In this document: positions 9,208 through 18,673 of the stretch, piece by piece
How the letters are laid out: each line of letters starts with the position of its first letter
Numbering within the stretch: position 1 is the first letter of the stretch
Source of the DNA: an uncultured Chlamydia sp.
GTDB lineage: Bacteria > Chlamydiota > Chlamydiia > Chlamydiales > Simkaniaceae
DNA length: 64,000 nucleotides
Assembly (NCBI GenBank): GCA_946127115.1
Contig: CAMGYI010000001.1
Coordinates: forward strand, 577,942 to 641,941
Direction: 5' to 3'
The notes under the pieces: model-generated
Told to the model about the DNA's origin: nothing
Databases searched by the model: none
What the model saw: only the letters and a program-made list of their open reading frames with translations
Made by a program: the position numbers and the translations under genes

Positions 9208-9213
9208 TATACT
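9208..9213 (+). promoter_or_regulatory. Possible -10 box (TATACT) directly ahead of uvrA
   Basis: TATACT ends 7 bases before the uvrA ATG. No Shine-Dalgarno sequence is seen before that ATG, and an in-frame TAG at 9203-9205 excludes a more upstream start. If the box is used, the mRNA would be leaderless or nearly so. No good -35 is visible at the expected spacing, so this is tentative. Confidence 0.3.
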
Positions 9214-9220
9214 ATCTCCC

Positions 9221-12200
9221 ATGGAAAAACAATCCATCATCCTAAAAAATGTTCGGGTTCATAACTTAAAAGGGGTCGACCTCACCCTCGATCCAGGAAC
9301 TTTTATTGTCTTTACCGGAGTATCTGGTTCAGGAAAATCCTCTCTAGCATTCGACACGATTTACGTTGAGGGGCAGCGGCGCTACATCGAATCACTTTCC
9401 AATTATGCACGCAGATATATGGGAAACCTGCAAAAGCCAGATGCTGATCTGATTGAAGGGATTTCTCCTACCATAGCGATTGAACAAAAAACAGCCGGAA
9501 GAAACCCTCGCTCTACCGTTGGAACCATCACAGCAATCTACGATTATCTCCGCGTTCTTTTTGCGCGTGTTGGAACCCCTCACTGCCCAGTGAGTGGAGA
9601 AAAGGTTCAGCCCCAAAGCATTGAACGGATTCTCTCCGCCATTCAGAATTTTTCAGAAAAGTCCCATCTCATTTTCCTAGCCCCCCATATCAAAGGGAAA
9701 AAGGGAGAGTTTAAAGATCTCTTTGAAGAGCTTATCCGCAAAGGGTTCATGCGTATCCGTCTGGATGGGGAGATTATCAATCTTGAAGATAAAATTGAAG
9801 TCGATAAATCAAGTGCTCATGATATCGATCTCGTCATTGATCGAATCATCCTCAAAGAGGGCGAAAAAAACCGAATTGTAGAAGCGGTCACTCAAGCTTT
9901 GGAACTCGGCGAAGGGGTAATAAGTGTCTATAACAAGACAAGCAAGGAAGAAATTCTCTTTTCGCAGCACGCCTACGCGAAAAAATCGAAACTCTCCTAT
10001 TCCCCATTGGAACCCCACGACTTTTCCTTTAATCATCCCAAAGGAATGTGCTCTACCTGTGAAGGGCTTGGGTTAACACAAGACTTTGATCTCAACAAAA
10101 TTATCGACCCTGAGCTGAGCATCGCACAGGACTGTTGCTCTATCGCCGGCTCTTATAACACTGTGAAGTGGAAAAACATCTATAATAACCTTGGAAACCT
10201 CTACAATTTTGACATCCATACTCCATGGAAAGATCTTCCTACAAAAGCTCAAAACCAGTACCTGTATGGAAACAAAAAAAAGTGGACAAAAATGCGCTTT
10301 GTTCACCCTGTAAAACGAACCTCCTGGACCGAATATGTCAAATGGCGAGGCATCATTTCAGAAGCGAAAAAGCGTTACAATGAAGCAAAGAGTGATGTCT
10401 ATAGAAACAAGATGTTAAAGCTAATGCATGAGACGATCTGCCCTGATTGCAACGGTTCTCGCATCAAACCTTACCCCGCAGCTACGCAGATAGGTGGGAA
10501 AACAATCCACGAACTTACTTCAATAACGATTGAAGAACTCCACACCTTCTTTCAAAGGCTTAAGCTCTCTTCTTTCGAAGAAATGGTTGGTCATGACCTC
10601 ATTTTGGAGATCAAAAAGCGCCTCGACTTTCTCCTAAACGTGGGACTCTACTACCTAGCGTTAGAACGAACCGCTCCTACGCTTTCTGGTGGCGAATCGC
10701 AACGGGTGCGCCTTGCCTCACAAATTGGATGCGGTCTTGTTGGCACCACTTATATTCTTGATGAACCTTCGATTGGCCTTCATCCCCGTGACAACACAAA
10801 GCTTATCTCCACTTTGGAAAAACTCCGGGATCGTGGAAACACAATTATTGTTGTGGAACATGACGAAGAAACAATGGAGGCTGCCGACCTTATCGTCGAC
10901 ATTGGCCCCGAAGCAGGAACCCATGGAGGAGAGGTGATTGCTACGGGAACGATCGAAGATTTGAAAAAGGAACCCCGCTCGATTACCGGAGCTTACCTAA
11001 GTGGGAAAGAAACCATTCCAATTCTAAAAAAGCGAAAAAATGGCAAGAATACACTCACGATCGAAGGAGCGGAGCATCACAACCTAAAACAAATCAATGT
11101 TGATATTCCATTAGAACTTTTCATTGCCGTGACAGGGGTTTCAGGGTCGGGAAAATCTTCCCTCATTACCGACACCCTCTACCCCGCCCTAGCAAACAAG
11201 CTTCATCGCGCCGAACACTCTGTAGGAAAGCACAAAGCAATCCATGGATTAGAGCACCTTGACAAGGTCATTACCATCAATCAAACTCCCATTGGAAGAA
11301 CTCCCCGTTCCAATCCCAGTACCTACATAAAAGTATTCGATGATGTCCGAGATCTTTTCACAAAACTTCCCGAAAGCCAAGCAGCTGGTTTTAAGCCCGG
11401 CCGTTTTAGCTTTAATGTCCAGGAAGGCTCATGCACCAAATGCCGAGGAATGGGACAGCTCCGCCTTGATATGGACTTTATGGATGATGTGTGGACGGAG
11501 TGTTCTTTATGCGATGGAAAACGATTCGATCCCAAAACCCTTGCCATCACCTACAGGGGGAAAAACATCCACGATGTTTTGGAAATGACTGTCGAAGAAG
11601 CCCTCGAGTTCTTCGATACGATTCCCTACATCCATCACAAGCTTTTCCTTCTCAAACAAGTGGGAATGGACTACATCACCCTCGGACAATCTTCAACAAC
11701 ACTTTCAGGAGGAGAAGCGCAACGGATAAAACTTGCTCGAGAAATCATCCGCCCCGCTACAGGGAAAACGCTTTATATTTTAGATGAGCCTACAACAGGG
11801 CTCCACTTTCACGATATCCGAAAGCTCATCGATATCCTGCAACACTTAGTCGATACAGGAAACACAGTCCTTGTTATCGAACATAATATTGATCTCATTA
11901 AAACAACCGATTGGATCATTGATTTAGGACCTGAAGGGGGAGGGAAAGGAGGGCATATTCTTGGCACTGCAACTCCAGAGCAAATGGCCAAGAAAGAGAC
12001 TCCAACAGGAATTGCGCTTCGCCATCGCAAAGCCCCTAAAAGTCGACCCCATAAAGCGACCAAAAACCCCCTCAGTACAATCACTGCAATCGGATGCCGA
12101 CAAAACAACTTAAAAGGAGAAGATCTCAAGATTCCTCGGGGAAGAATCTCCGTCTGTACTGGACCCTCTGGATCTGGAAAGAGTTCGTTCGCATTTGAAA

Positions 12201-14830
12201 CAATCTATGCTGAAGGGCAACGGCGTTACATTGAATCCCTATCAACCTTTGCTAGACAGTTTGTAAAACAGATGCCCAAGCCCAAAATCGAAGAGATCGA
12301 AGGACTCTCGCCAGCAATTGCCATCGAACAAAAACGCCATGCAGGAAACCCTCGCTCAACGATTGGAACAATGACAGAAGTCTATGATTTTCTCCGCCTT
12401 TTATATGCCCATCGAGGAGTGGCTTACTGTCCTGAGACAGGTGAGAAAATTGAATCGATTAGCAAGGAGTCTGTCGTTAAACATTTAATGAAGCTTCCTG
12501 AGAAAACGCGCCTTCACATCCTATCCCCGATCAAAGTCATAAAGACGCAACCTCTAGATGAGATTCAGGACATTTTAACGCAGCAAGGATTTGTTCGAGT
12601 GCGCCTCAACGGAGAGTATTATGAACTTGATGAACAGATTCCCTACCATGCGAATCTAAAAAATGCCCTTTTTCTCGTCGTTGACCGCATTGCGATCCGT
12701 CCCGGCATTGAAAAACGACTCTCTGAAGCGATAGAACAAGCAACAGCTCTAACAAAAGAACCATTTACTGTTGCACTCGACGATGAAGACCTTCTTTTCA
12801 ACCTGGCATTTGCTGTTCCCAGCACCGGGAAAACCTACCCTCCCCTTACACCTCACAGCTTTTCCTTTAACTCTGAGGAAGGAATGTGTCCCGACTGCTT
12901 GGGACTCGGTTTTCAGTGGGGAGCTAACGTACTCTCTCACCAAAAGATTATGGCCCTTTCCTCCTATGAATTGATGAACAAACTGTGGAAAGAAGAAGCA
13001 ACATCTATTGCTGAAGAGGTTTTTCTCACCTTTTTGGAGGAAGAAGAGATTGATCCCGATATCCCCCTTTACCAACTTCCAGTAAGACAGCTCCAGTTAA
13101 TACTCAATGGATCACCCCGCTATTTCAAGTCCAAAAAAATGGAACTCCGCTTTATAGGGATCAACCACGCCTTCGCAAAAATTGGGAAAACAGGACACCG
13201 ACAACACCGTGAAACTATACAGCCCCTGCTCGAGGTTTCTCCTTGTATGAGTTGCAAAGGTGAGAGACTCAATCCTCTAGCGCGGGGAGTAAAACTTGAG
13301 GGAAAAACGCTCGGTCATTTATGCAACCTTCCATTATCTGAAGCTCTCCATTTTATTAAGCGCATCCCTAAAGAAAAGGAAATTCAGGAGATTTTAGATC
13401 CCTTGGTTCATCGACTCACTTTCCTTTGCAATATTGGGGTAGAATATCTATCTCTTTCCCGTAGTGCGCCTACACTAAGTGGAGGGGAAACGCAGAGAAT
13501 TCACCTCGCTCGCCAACTTGGAAGCGGCCTCACAGGATGTCTTTATGTTTTGGATGAGCCAACCATTGGCCTTCACCCTTACAATAATGAAAGGCTCAAC
13601 GAAGCGCTTCTACACCTCCGTGACTTAGGAAATACGCTTCTTATGGTTGAACACGACCCCCTAACCTTGGAAATCGCTGACCATATTTTTGACTTTGGCC
13701 CTAAGGCAGGGAGACTTGGTGGACAGCTCACAGCAGAAGGAACCCTCGCCCAAATCAAAAAGAATAAAGCCTCTCTGACGGGAGCCTATTTAAGTGGAAA
13801 AATAAAACTCCCCATTCCTGAAAAACGGCGTACTTCGAAACATTTTCTCACCATCGAAAAGGCAAAAAAACATAACCTCAAAAACATCACTGTGAAAATC
13901 CCAACGAAGGCTTTGACTTGCATTAGTGGCGTTTCAGGATCGGGAAAGTCAACACTAATTGATACCCTTTTGAAACAGGGCGTGCAAAGACATATTGCTT
14001 CTCGCTCGGTTAGCGACGAAATCTCCATTGACGGAGCAAAACTCAAAGGACTTTCAGAAATCAATAAGCTGATTGCTATCAATCAAAATCCCATCGGACA
14101 TACCGTCAGAGCCGACGTCTCCACTTATAGCGAAGCCAATCAACCCCTGCGCCAATTCTTTAGCAAACTTCCTGAAGCAGCTGCGCGAGGACTGCAGCCA
14201 AAACACTTTAGCCATAACCACCTTAAAGGGATGTGCCGGAGTTGTTGGGGCCTTGGGTTTAAAACCATCCGTTTGCAATTCCTTCCGTCTTTAAGAGTAA
14301 AGTGTGATAGCTGCCATGGAAACCGGCTAAATCCCCTCAGTTTGAAAGTTACCTACAAAGGGAAAAGCTTAGGCCAGCTACTGAAACTTACCGTTGAAGA
14401 TTCTCTAAGCTTTCTCCCTCCCATTCCAAAGCTTCAGAAAATTTTGGAGACCCTTATCAGTGTTGGATTAGGTTACCTCACATTGGGACAAGAGATTCAA
14501 TCTTTGTCGGGAGGCGAAGCAGGACGCATACGACTTGGAAAAGAGCTTTCAAAACGAGCAACAGGAAAAACGCTCTATCTATTTGATGAACCAACAATCG
14601 GTCTTCATAACGACGATATTGCTAAACTCATTCCCATTTTCCACACTCTTGTCGATAAAGGAAATACTGTCATCATCGTTGAACATAATCTAGATATCCT
14701 AAAGGCCGCTGATCATATTATCGACCTAGGGCCTGGCCCCGGAGAGAGTGGCGGACGAGTGGTTGCTACTGGCACCCCAGAGGAGATCAGGAAAACAAGA
14801 GCTTCCTATACAGGAAAATACCTTGTATGA
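9221..14830 (+). CDS. uvrA: Double-length (tandem) excinuclease ABC subunit A
   Basis: UvrA is the damage-recognition ATPase of nucleotide excision repair. Here two UvrA units are fused in one 1869-residue chain, the arrangement known from Chlamydiae; normal UvrA has about 940 residues. Unit 1 runs to about residue 950 and unit 2 from about 951 (STITAIGCRQNNLKG). Each has two ABC modules: Walker A sites GVSGSGKSS (33-41 and again in module 2), GPSGSGKSS and GVSGSGKST; signatures TLSGGESQRVRLA, TLSGGEAQRIKLA, TLSGGETQRIHLA and SLSGGEAGRIRLG. Zinc-binding CxxC pairs are present (CSTCEGLG, CPDCNGSR, CTKCRGMG, CSLCDGKR, CPDCLGLG, CMSCKGER, CRSCWGLG, CDSCHGNR). The last signature has the degenerate GEAGR. 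Start ATG 9221 is the only option in frame. Confidence 0.97.
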   Translation: MEKQSIILKNVRVHNLKGVDLTLDPGTFIVFTGVSGSGKSSLAFDTIYVEGQRRYIESLSNYARRYMGNLQKPDADLIEGISPTIAIEQKTAGRNPRSTVGTITAIYDYLRVLFARVGTPHCPVSGEKVQPQSIERILSAIQNFSEKSHLIFLAPHIKGKKGEFKDLFEELIRKGFMRIRLDGEIINLEDKIEVDKSSAHDIDLVIDRIILKEGEKNRIVEAVTQALELGEGVISVYNKTSKEEILFSQHAYAKKSKLSYSPLEPHDFSFNHPKGMCSTCEGLGLTQDFDLNKIIDPELSIAQDCCSIAGSYNTVKWKNIYNNLGNLYNFDIHTPWKDLPTKAQNQYLYGNKKKWTKMRFVHPVKRTSWTEYVKWRGIISEAKKRYNEAKSDVYRNKMLKLMHETICPDCNGSRIKPYPAATQIGGKTIHELTSITIEELHTFFQRLKLSSFEEMVGHDLILEIKKRLDFLLNVGLYYLALERTAPTLSGGESQRVRLASQIGCGLVGTTYILDEPSIGLHPRDNTKLISTLEKLRDRGNTIIVVEHDEETMEAADLIVDIGPEAGTHGGEVIATGTIEDLKKEPRSITGAYLSGKETIPILKKRKNGKNTLTIEGAEHHNLKQINVDIPLELFIAVTGVSGSGKSSLITDTLYPALANKLHRAEHSVGKHKAIHGLEHLDKVITINQTPIGRTPRSNPSTYIKVFDDVRDLFTKLPESQAAGFKPGRFSFNVQEGSCTKCRGMGQLRLDMDFMDDVWTECSLCDGKRFDPKTLAITYRGKNIHDVLEMTVEEALEFFDTIPYIHHKLFLLKQVGMDYITLGQSSTTLSGGEAQRIKLAREIIRPATGKTLYILDEPTTGLHFHDIRKLIDILQHLVDTGNTVLVIEHNIDLIKTTDWIIDLGPEGGGKGGHILGTATPEQMAKKETPTGIALRHRKAPKSRPHKATKNPLSTITAIGCRQNNLKGEDLKIPRGRISVCTGPSGSGKSSFAFETIYAEGQRRYIESLSTFARQFVKQMPKPKIEEIEGLSPAIAIEQKRHAGNPRSTIGTMTEVYDFLRLLYAHRGVAYCPETGEKIESISKESVVKHLMKLPEKTRLHILSPIKVIKTQPLDEIQDILTQQGFVRVRLNGEYYELDEQIPYHANLKNALFLVVDRIAIRPGIEKRLSEAIEQATALTKEPFTVALDDEDLLFNLAFAVPSTGKTYPPLTPHSFSFNSEEGMCPDCLGLGFQWGANVLSHQKIMALSSYELMNKLWKEEATSIAEEVFLTFLEEEEIDPDIPLYQLPVRQLQLILNGSPRYFKSKKMELRFIGINHAFAKIGKTGHRQHRETIQPLLEVSPCMSCKGERLNPLARGVKLEGKTLGHLCNLPLSEALHFIKRIPKEKEIQEILDPLVHRLTFLCNIGVEYLSLSRSAPTLSGGETQRIHLARQLGSGLTGCLYVLDEPTIGLHPYNNERLNEALLHLRDLGNTLLMVEHDPLTLEIADHIFDFGPKAGRLGGQLTAEGTLAQIKKNKASLTGAYLSGKIKLPIPEKRRTSKHFLTIEKAKKHNLKNITVKIPTKALTCISGVSGSGKSTLIDTLLKQGVQRHIASRSVSDEISIDGAKLKGLSEINKLIAINQNPIGHTVRADVSTYSEANQPLRQFFSKLPEAAARGLQPKHFSHNHLKGMCRSCWGLGFKTIRLQFLPSLRVKCDSCHGNRLNPLSLKVTYKGKSLGQLLKLTVEDSLSFLPPIPKLQKILETLISVGLGYLTLGQEIQSLSGGEAGRIRLGKELSKRATGKTLYLFDEPTIGLHNDDIAKLIPIFHTLVDKGNTVIIVEHNLDILKAADHIIDLGPGPGESGGRVVATGTPEEIRKTRASYTGKYLV

Positions 14831-14841
14831 TAGAATTGTTG

Positions 14842-14899
14842 GCGTTTAGTAAATAAGATTTGCGCCAAAATTTTGGTGGAACTCTTATTTACTAAACGC
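14842..14899. repeat. 16-bp perfect inverted repeat between uvrA and the SRP RNA
   Basis: The arm GCGTTTAGTAAATAAG at 14842-14857 is matched by its exact reverse complement at 14884-14899. Between them lies a second palindrome, CCAAAATTTTGG at 14865-14876. The element sits 12 bases after the uvrA stop and ends 3 bases before the SRP RNA. It may end uvrA transcription or help process the RNA precursor. No T-run follows, so it is not a normal intrinsic terminator. Confidence 0.75.
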
Positions 14900-14902
14900 T
14901 TA

Positions 14903-14997
14903 GCCGGGGAACTTTTGGAATGATGCGGTCCGAACCAGGTCAGGACAGGAATGTAGCAGCCTTTAGGATTTAAGTTATGCCAGGAGCACTCTCCGGC
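14903..14997 (+). ncRNA. ffs: Small signal recognition particle RNA (4.5S-type)
   Basis: The sequence around 14932-14963 contains the invariant SRP RNA apical core, with ACCAGGTCAGG followed by AGGAATGTAGCAGCC, nearly identical to the Ffh-binding loop of E. coli 4.5S RNA. The 5' end GCCGGGGA (14903-14910) pairs with the 3' end CTCCGGC (14991-14997), closing a single hairpin of about 95 nucleotides, and a T-run follows at 14998-15003. The RNA binds Ffh and directs nascent membrane proteins to the translocon. YidC, encoded later in the window, works in the same membrane insertion route. Confidence 0.95.
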
Positions 14998-15003
14998 TTT
15001 TTT
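14991..15003 (+). terminator. 3' end and T-run of the SRP RNA gene
   Basis: The closing stem of the SRP RNA (CTCCGGC pairing back to GCCGGGGA) is directly followed by six T residues, so the RNA hairpin itself serves as intrinsic terminator. Confidence 0.75.
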
Positions 15004-15484
15004 GTGGATACTAACTCACCCAATTTCAAATTACGGGTTGGATGCTACAAAGTTCGCGTATAAGCGAACTAGTTTGTTAGCATCCCCAATCATGTTCGAC
15101 AATTATGCACAAGCGAATGGGCTAGTTTATGAAAAATCATTCTAGAAATCGTGTCACTCCTATAATGAATTTCTTTCGAAATTATCTAGAAAAGCTTTTC
15201 CAGGATGTTCCATGTTGATAGTCGTAGACTGATTCTAAATAAAATTCAAACACTTATTATATCGACAAGACTGCGCTGAGTATACCCCTTGAAAATTCTC
15301 GAAGTTTCCTGGACTCTTTTCTCTTCCTCATATGGACAAGAATCGAGAGCACTCGGCACTACGGCTATCGTATTAGATTCTGCAAAGGATTTCTCATAAT
15401 TGGAAAAGTTGGGCTTCGAAAAGTGCAAAAAGCAAACTTTCTGCACTTTCGAATTTTTAGATAGCAAATACCAATCTCAAATGT
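15004..15484. other. Gap without a supported gene; one imperfect hairpin
   Basis: The arms GGATGCTACAAAGTTCGC (15040-15057) and GCGAACT...AGCATCC (15064-15085) form an imperfect hairpin with bulges just after the SRP RNA. A minus-strand frame at 15246-15467 (73 codons) lacks a ribosome-binding site and recognisable motifs; I do not call it a gene. Confidence 0.5.
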
Positions 15485-15871
15485 TTAAACTTTTGTAGTT
15501 TGAACTAAATTCTCAGCAGGTAGTAATGATTTTATCTTCTCAACTACTTTTTGGTTAAACTCTTCTTGGGTTTTTACCTGAGATCCAAACTCCTTAGAGA
15601 TTTCCTTTAAGACTGATTCAATTAGATTGCTTACTTCATCTTGCCCCCTGTATATTATTTTTACGGTTCCCTCAGAGGAGGCTTGGTTAGCCTCTGATAA
15701 ATGCTTAAAAGCATCCTTTGCATACCCTCTGATAGTCAAAGCGGTGGTTTTCTGATCGGTAATATATGATTTATTAGATCCGGAGACAACATCAACGGAT
15801 ATTTCCCTTGCTCCTAATTCCTGAACCAAGGTGTTTAGTTGATTATCTTGAGAAATTGATGAAATGGACAT
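15485..15871 (-). CDS. Unknown small protein, possible secreted protein
   Basis: This 128-residue protein has a strong ribosome-binding site (GGAGG, 5 bases ahead of ATG 15871). The N terminus MSISSISQDNQLNTL is rich in serine and amphipathic and has no classical signal peptide; this would fit a type III secretion substrate but proves nothing. The rest is soluble and charged, with predicted helices near 90-118. I do not recognise a family. It stands alone between large gaps. Upstream, around 15905-15919, there is a small AACTCT...AGAGTT palindrome. Confidence 0.65.
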   Translation of the reverse strand: MSISSISQDNQLNTLVQELGAREISVDVVSGSNKSYITDQKTTALTIRGYAKDAFKHLSEANQASSEGTVKIIYRGQDEVSNLIESVLKEISKEFGSQVKTQEEFNQKVVEKIKSLLPAENLVQTTKV

Positions 15872-16461
15872 AAAACCTCCAAAAAGATTTGGTTTGATTA
15901 TTGATAACTCTAAGAGAGTTTAACAAAAAAAATAAAAAATACAATCTTTTTTAAATCCCTGACTCTTCATCAAGAAAGCAGGTGAGGAAAAGTTTGATGG
16001 TGAAAGAATCGGATATGAATTTAAGAGAAAGGGTCAGGAATGCCTCTAACTGTCAGAACAACTTCCTCTGCAAAGAGTGAAAGAGATCATATGATTAAAT
16101 TGATTAACAATATTCGTAAATTGTCGAATATGGAAAAATTGTAAGTAAGATAGAGGACACAAGTCACTCAAAAATAACCATCGCTAGACAATATGAGAGG
16201 GCGTCGCTTGGATGCAAAGCAAATTTAGGAGATTGTCCATTCGCGAGAAACATCGGACAAAGTACTGGGATGAGTTTATGGTGTTTGATCTTGCATAGAT
16301 GTGGATTGAACGATTAAATTCTTTGGGGTACTTATAGAGAATAGGTTCATGAAAAAATCCCTCACAAAATTTTCAAAAGATCGTATCGTTGCCTCTATAA
16401 ATATAGCTTGTGGGAGAAATTTCATTTTGATACATTTCGATATTTAATACTTGGAAAGTAA
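15872..16461. other. Gap without a supported gene
   Basis: This stretch between a minus-strand and a plus-strand gene must hold the two promoters, but I see no clear consensus boxes. No open frame longer than about 60 codons with a plausible start or motif is present. A TATAAATATAG run near 16398-16410 could include a -10 element for the barrel gene. Confidence 0.4.
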
Positions 16462-17484
16462 ATGCAAAAAACCTATTTGTGGATAGTTCTCTTACTTGGA
16501 AACTGTGTGAGTGCTTGTGGTGCTGTGCAAGGTGCCTACTACCAACACTTCTCTGTCGATTTTGACTATGTTTTGATGCGACGTGCTAATTCCCAAAACA
16601 AACATTTGGCTGCTGCAGCTGGAGGCCCTCAAGGAATTCCTGTCTCATGGACACCTATCGACTGCCGAAAGGAAGAGGGGAAACCAATGGTCGAGACGAA
16701 AGACCTCGTCCATGATATGCACTTCAACTCAGGATTTTCAGTTGCCGCAAAGATCTACCCAAGCATTTACTCTACCTGGGAAGCTCGCTACTTGGGAGGG
16801 TTCGCTTGGAGCGGTCAAAAAATTAGAAATTGCCCTAAGAACCTGAATATCGATGGAAATATTACCCAATCTACGATTGATTATCACTTTGCGAGCCGAG
16901 TAAAGGCAGTTTATCTCTCAAAAATGTACACTTATGAGCTCAATTACTGGCAACATATAACCCCTCGCTACACTGACTACTTCTCTGTTTCCTGGATTCT
17001 AGGACTTCGCTACTTTGATATCGATGAAAAGCTTAAAATGTATTTTACCAAACCTTTTGATGGGGTTTCTCAAACAAGTCGCTACCGTATCCGGACAGAA
17101 AATACCTTATTTGGACTTCAACTAGGTGGAGACATCGAGTACAACCCCTACCACTTTTTGACGTGGGGTCTCGTCGTGAAGTTTGGAGGTCTCTTTAATC
17201 GCGATAAACAAAGAACTCTGATGCTTGATAATGGCAATACCACCGTTTATCGCAATATCGATAAAAGCGGTTCTAACTTCGCCTACTTCGCGCAAGTGTT
17301 TCCCTTCATTGAACTCAGACCAACAAAACACTTTTTCTTTCTCTTCAACTATCAGGTCCTTTGCGTTGAAGCTATTGCAATTGCTAGTAGCAACTTGACC
17401 TTTCATGGTACAGGTAATATCCTTAATCACGGAGGCCACATTCTCTACCATGGTGCAACCGGCGCCATCCAGTTCAACTTTTGA
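16462..17484 (+). CDS. MOMP-like outer-membrane beta-barrel protein
   Basis: The 340-residue protein has a signal peptide (MQKTYLWIVLLLGNCVSACG, cleavage probably near residue 23), alternating aromatic and hydrophobic strands through its length, and ends in phenylalanine (AIQFNF), the usual outer-membrane barrel signal. Tracts such as YFSVSWILGLRYFDI and FGLQLGGDIEYNPY look like barrel strands. Several cysteines are present, as in chlamydial MOMP-type porins, which are crosslinked in the envelope. The overall pattern also resembles the BBP7-type barrels of Planctomycetes. It appears to be transcribed alone. Confidence 0.75.
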   Translation: MQKTYLWIVLLLGNCVSACGAVQGAYYQHFSVDFDYVLMRRANSQNKHLAAAAGGPQGIPVSWTPIDCRKEEGKPMVETKDLVHDMHFNSGFSVAAKIYPSIYSTWEARYLGGFAWSGQKIRNCPKNLNIDGNITQSTIDYHFASRVKAVYLSKMYTYELNYWQHITPRYTDYFSVSWILGLRYFDIDEKLKMYFTKPFDGVSQTSRYRIRTENTLFGLQLGGDIEYNPYHFLTWGLVVKFGGLFNRDKQRTLMLDNGNTTVYRNIDKSGSNFAYFAQVFPFIELRPTKHFFFLFNYQVLCVEAIAIASSNLTFHGTGNILNHGGHILYHGATGAIQFNF

Positions 17485-17507
17485 GGGAAAATACGCAGTC
17501 TGGAGTA

Positions 17508-18125
17508 TTATCTAGGGTCAAAAACGGCTTCGTACTTCTTAAGAGCGACTCGAAGGGCACTCTCACCATCGATTCCTTCCTGCTGCGCTTGGATCACAAG
17601 ATCAAGGAATTGATCACCAATCGCGATTTCAGCAGATGCTTTCTGCTCTTTTTTGGGAAATGAAAGCTTGGTGCGAATAATCTTGGAAACGATTTTTTGA
17701 GCGCGAGCAAGGGCTCCAAGCGTTTTAGGAATTCCCTCAAGGGGGTGCTTTCTTTCTTTTTTCTCTTCAGCCTTTGCCTTTTCCCAGTGGTAGACGACCT
17801 CATCAATATTTTTAACCTCGACATCTCCAAAAACATGGGGATGGCGATGCACAAGCTTCTCACTCGCGGTGGTGATAATATCTTTAAGGGAAAACCGGCT
17901 GGTCTTTTCTCCAAGCCTAGCATAGAAAACAACGTGGAAGAGAACATCTCCTAGTTCTTCAATCATCCCCTTGGCATCATCATCATCAACAGCTTCCAGC
18001 AACTCGTGAACTTCTTCAAGAATGTGAGGACGGAGTGATTGAAATGTCTGCTCCCAGTCCCAGGGGCACCCATCGGGACCTTGAAGGATATCGGCAATTT
18101 CTACAAGGTCATCAAATTCTTCCAT
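17508..18125 (-). CDS. mazG: MazG-type nucleoside triphosphate pyrophosphohydrolase
   Basis: The enzyme cleaves NTPs or dNTPs to monophosphates and pyrophosphate, cleaning the nucleotide pool. The protein has 205 residues, shorter than E. coli MazG (263). It starts with the family hallmark GPDGCPWDWEQT, then the metal-binding EEVHELLEA and EELGDVLFHVVFYAR, then HPHVFGD and WEKAKAEEK. The second half of the classical two-domain MazG is reduced. It is convergent with the barrel gene (23 bases apart) and divergent from the Nudix gene, another nucleotide-pool hydrolase. Confidence 0.92.
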   Translation of the reverse strand: MEEFDDLVEIADILQGPDGCPWDWEQTFQSLRPHILEEVHELLEAVDDDDAKGMIEELGDVLFHVVFYARLGEKTSRFSLKDIITTASEKLVHRHPHVFGDVEVKNIDEVVYHWEKAKAEEKKERKHPLEGIPKTLGALARAQKIVSKIIRTKLSFPKKEQKASAEIAIGDQFLDLVIQAQQEGIDGESALRVALKKYEAVFDPR

Positions 18126-18187
18126 AACTGCGCAGAAGGGTACATGTCCCGTACAATTTTTTCAATAACGCAGTGCAAAATAATAAA

Positions 18188-18673
18188 ATGAGATATATAA
18201 TTGAAGACATGGAACGCCATTTTACCGCCTCAGTTTACATCCTGCACGAAGAAAGGGTTCTTCTCCTTTTTCACCCAAAATTGCAAAAATGGCTCCCTCC
18301 TGGAGGACATATTGAAAAAAATGAATCTCCACCCGAAGCAGCAAGACGAGAAGTGATGGAAGAAACAGGACTTGAAATTTCTTTTACCAAACAGGAAAAC
18401 CTCTGGGTCAAATGCTGGAATGCCTCATCTTTTGAGCGCCCCTACATGTGTCTTGTTGAAGAGATACCCCAGCACAAAGAAACTCCTGCCCATCAACACC
18501 TCGATCTGATTTATTTAGCCAGCCCCTTAGGAGATCCTACACCAAGCTCCCCTGATCCCATCCAGTACTTTTCTTTAGAAGAGATCGAAGCAATGAAACG
18601 TGATGAAGAAATCTTTGGAGAAACTCAGGAAACGATTCGTTCTCTTCTAAAAGTGGAGACTTTCAATGTCTAA
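18188..18673 (+). CDS. Nudix hydrolase
   Basis: This is a single Nudix domain with a perfect Nudix box (GHIEKNESPPEAARREV then MEETGL), in which the glutamates bind Mg. Such enzymes hydrolyse nucleoside diphosphate derivatives; the substrate here cannot be told. I place the start at ATG 18188 (161 residues); ATG 18209 (MERHFTASV), with GAAG ahead, is also possible, and the GTG at 18173 is less likely. Its end overlaps the next gene by 8 bases, so the two form an operon. Confidence 0.88.
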   Translation: MRYIIEDMERHFTASVYILHEERVLLLFHPKLQKWLPPGGHIEKNESPPEAARREVMEETGLEISFTKQENLWVKCWNASSFERPYMCLVEEIPQHKETPAHQHLDLIYLASPLGDPTPSSPDPIQYFSLEEIEAMKRDEEIFGETQETIRSLLKVETFNV

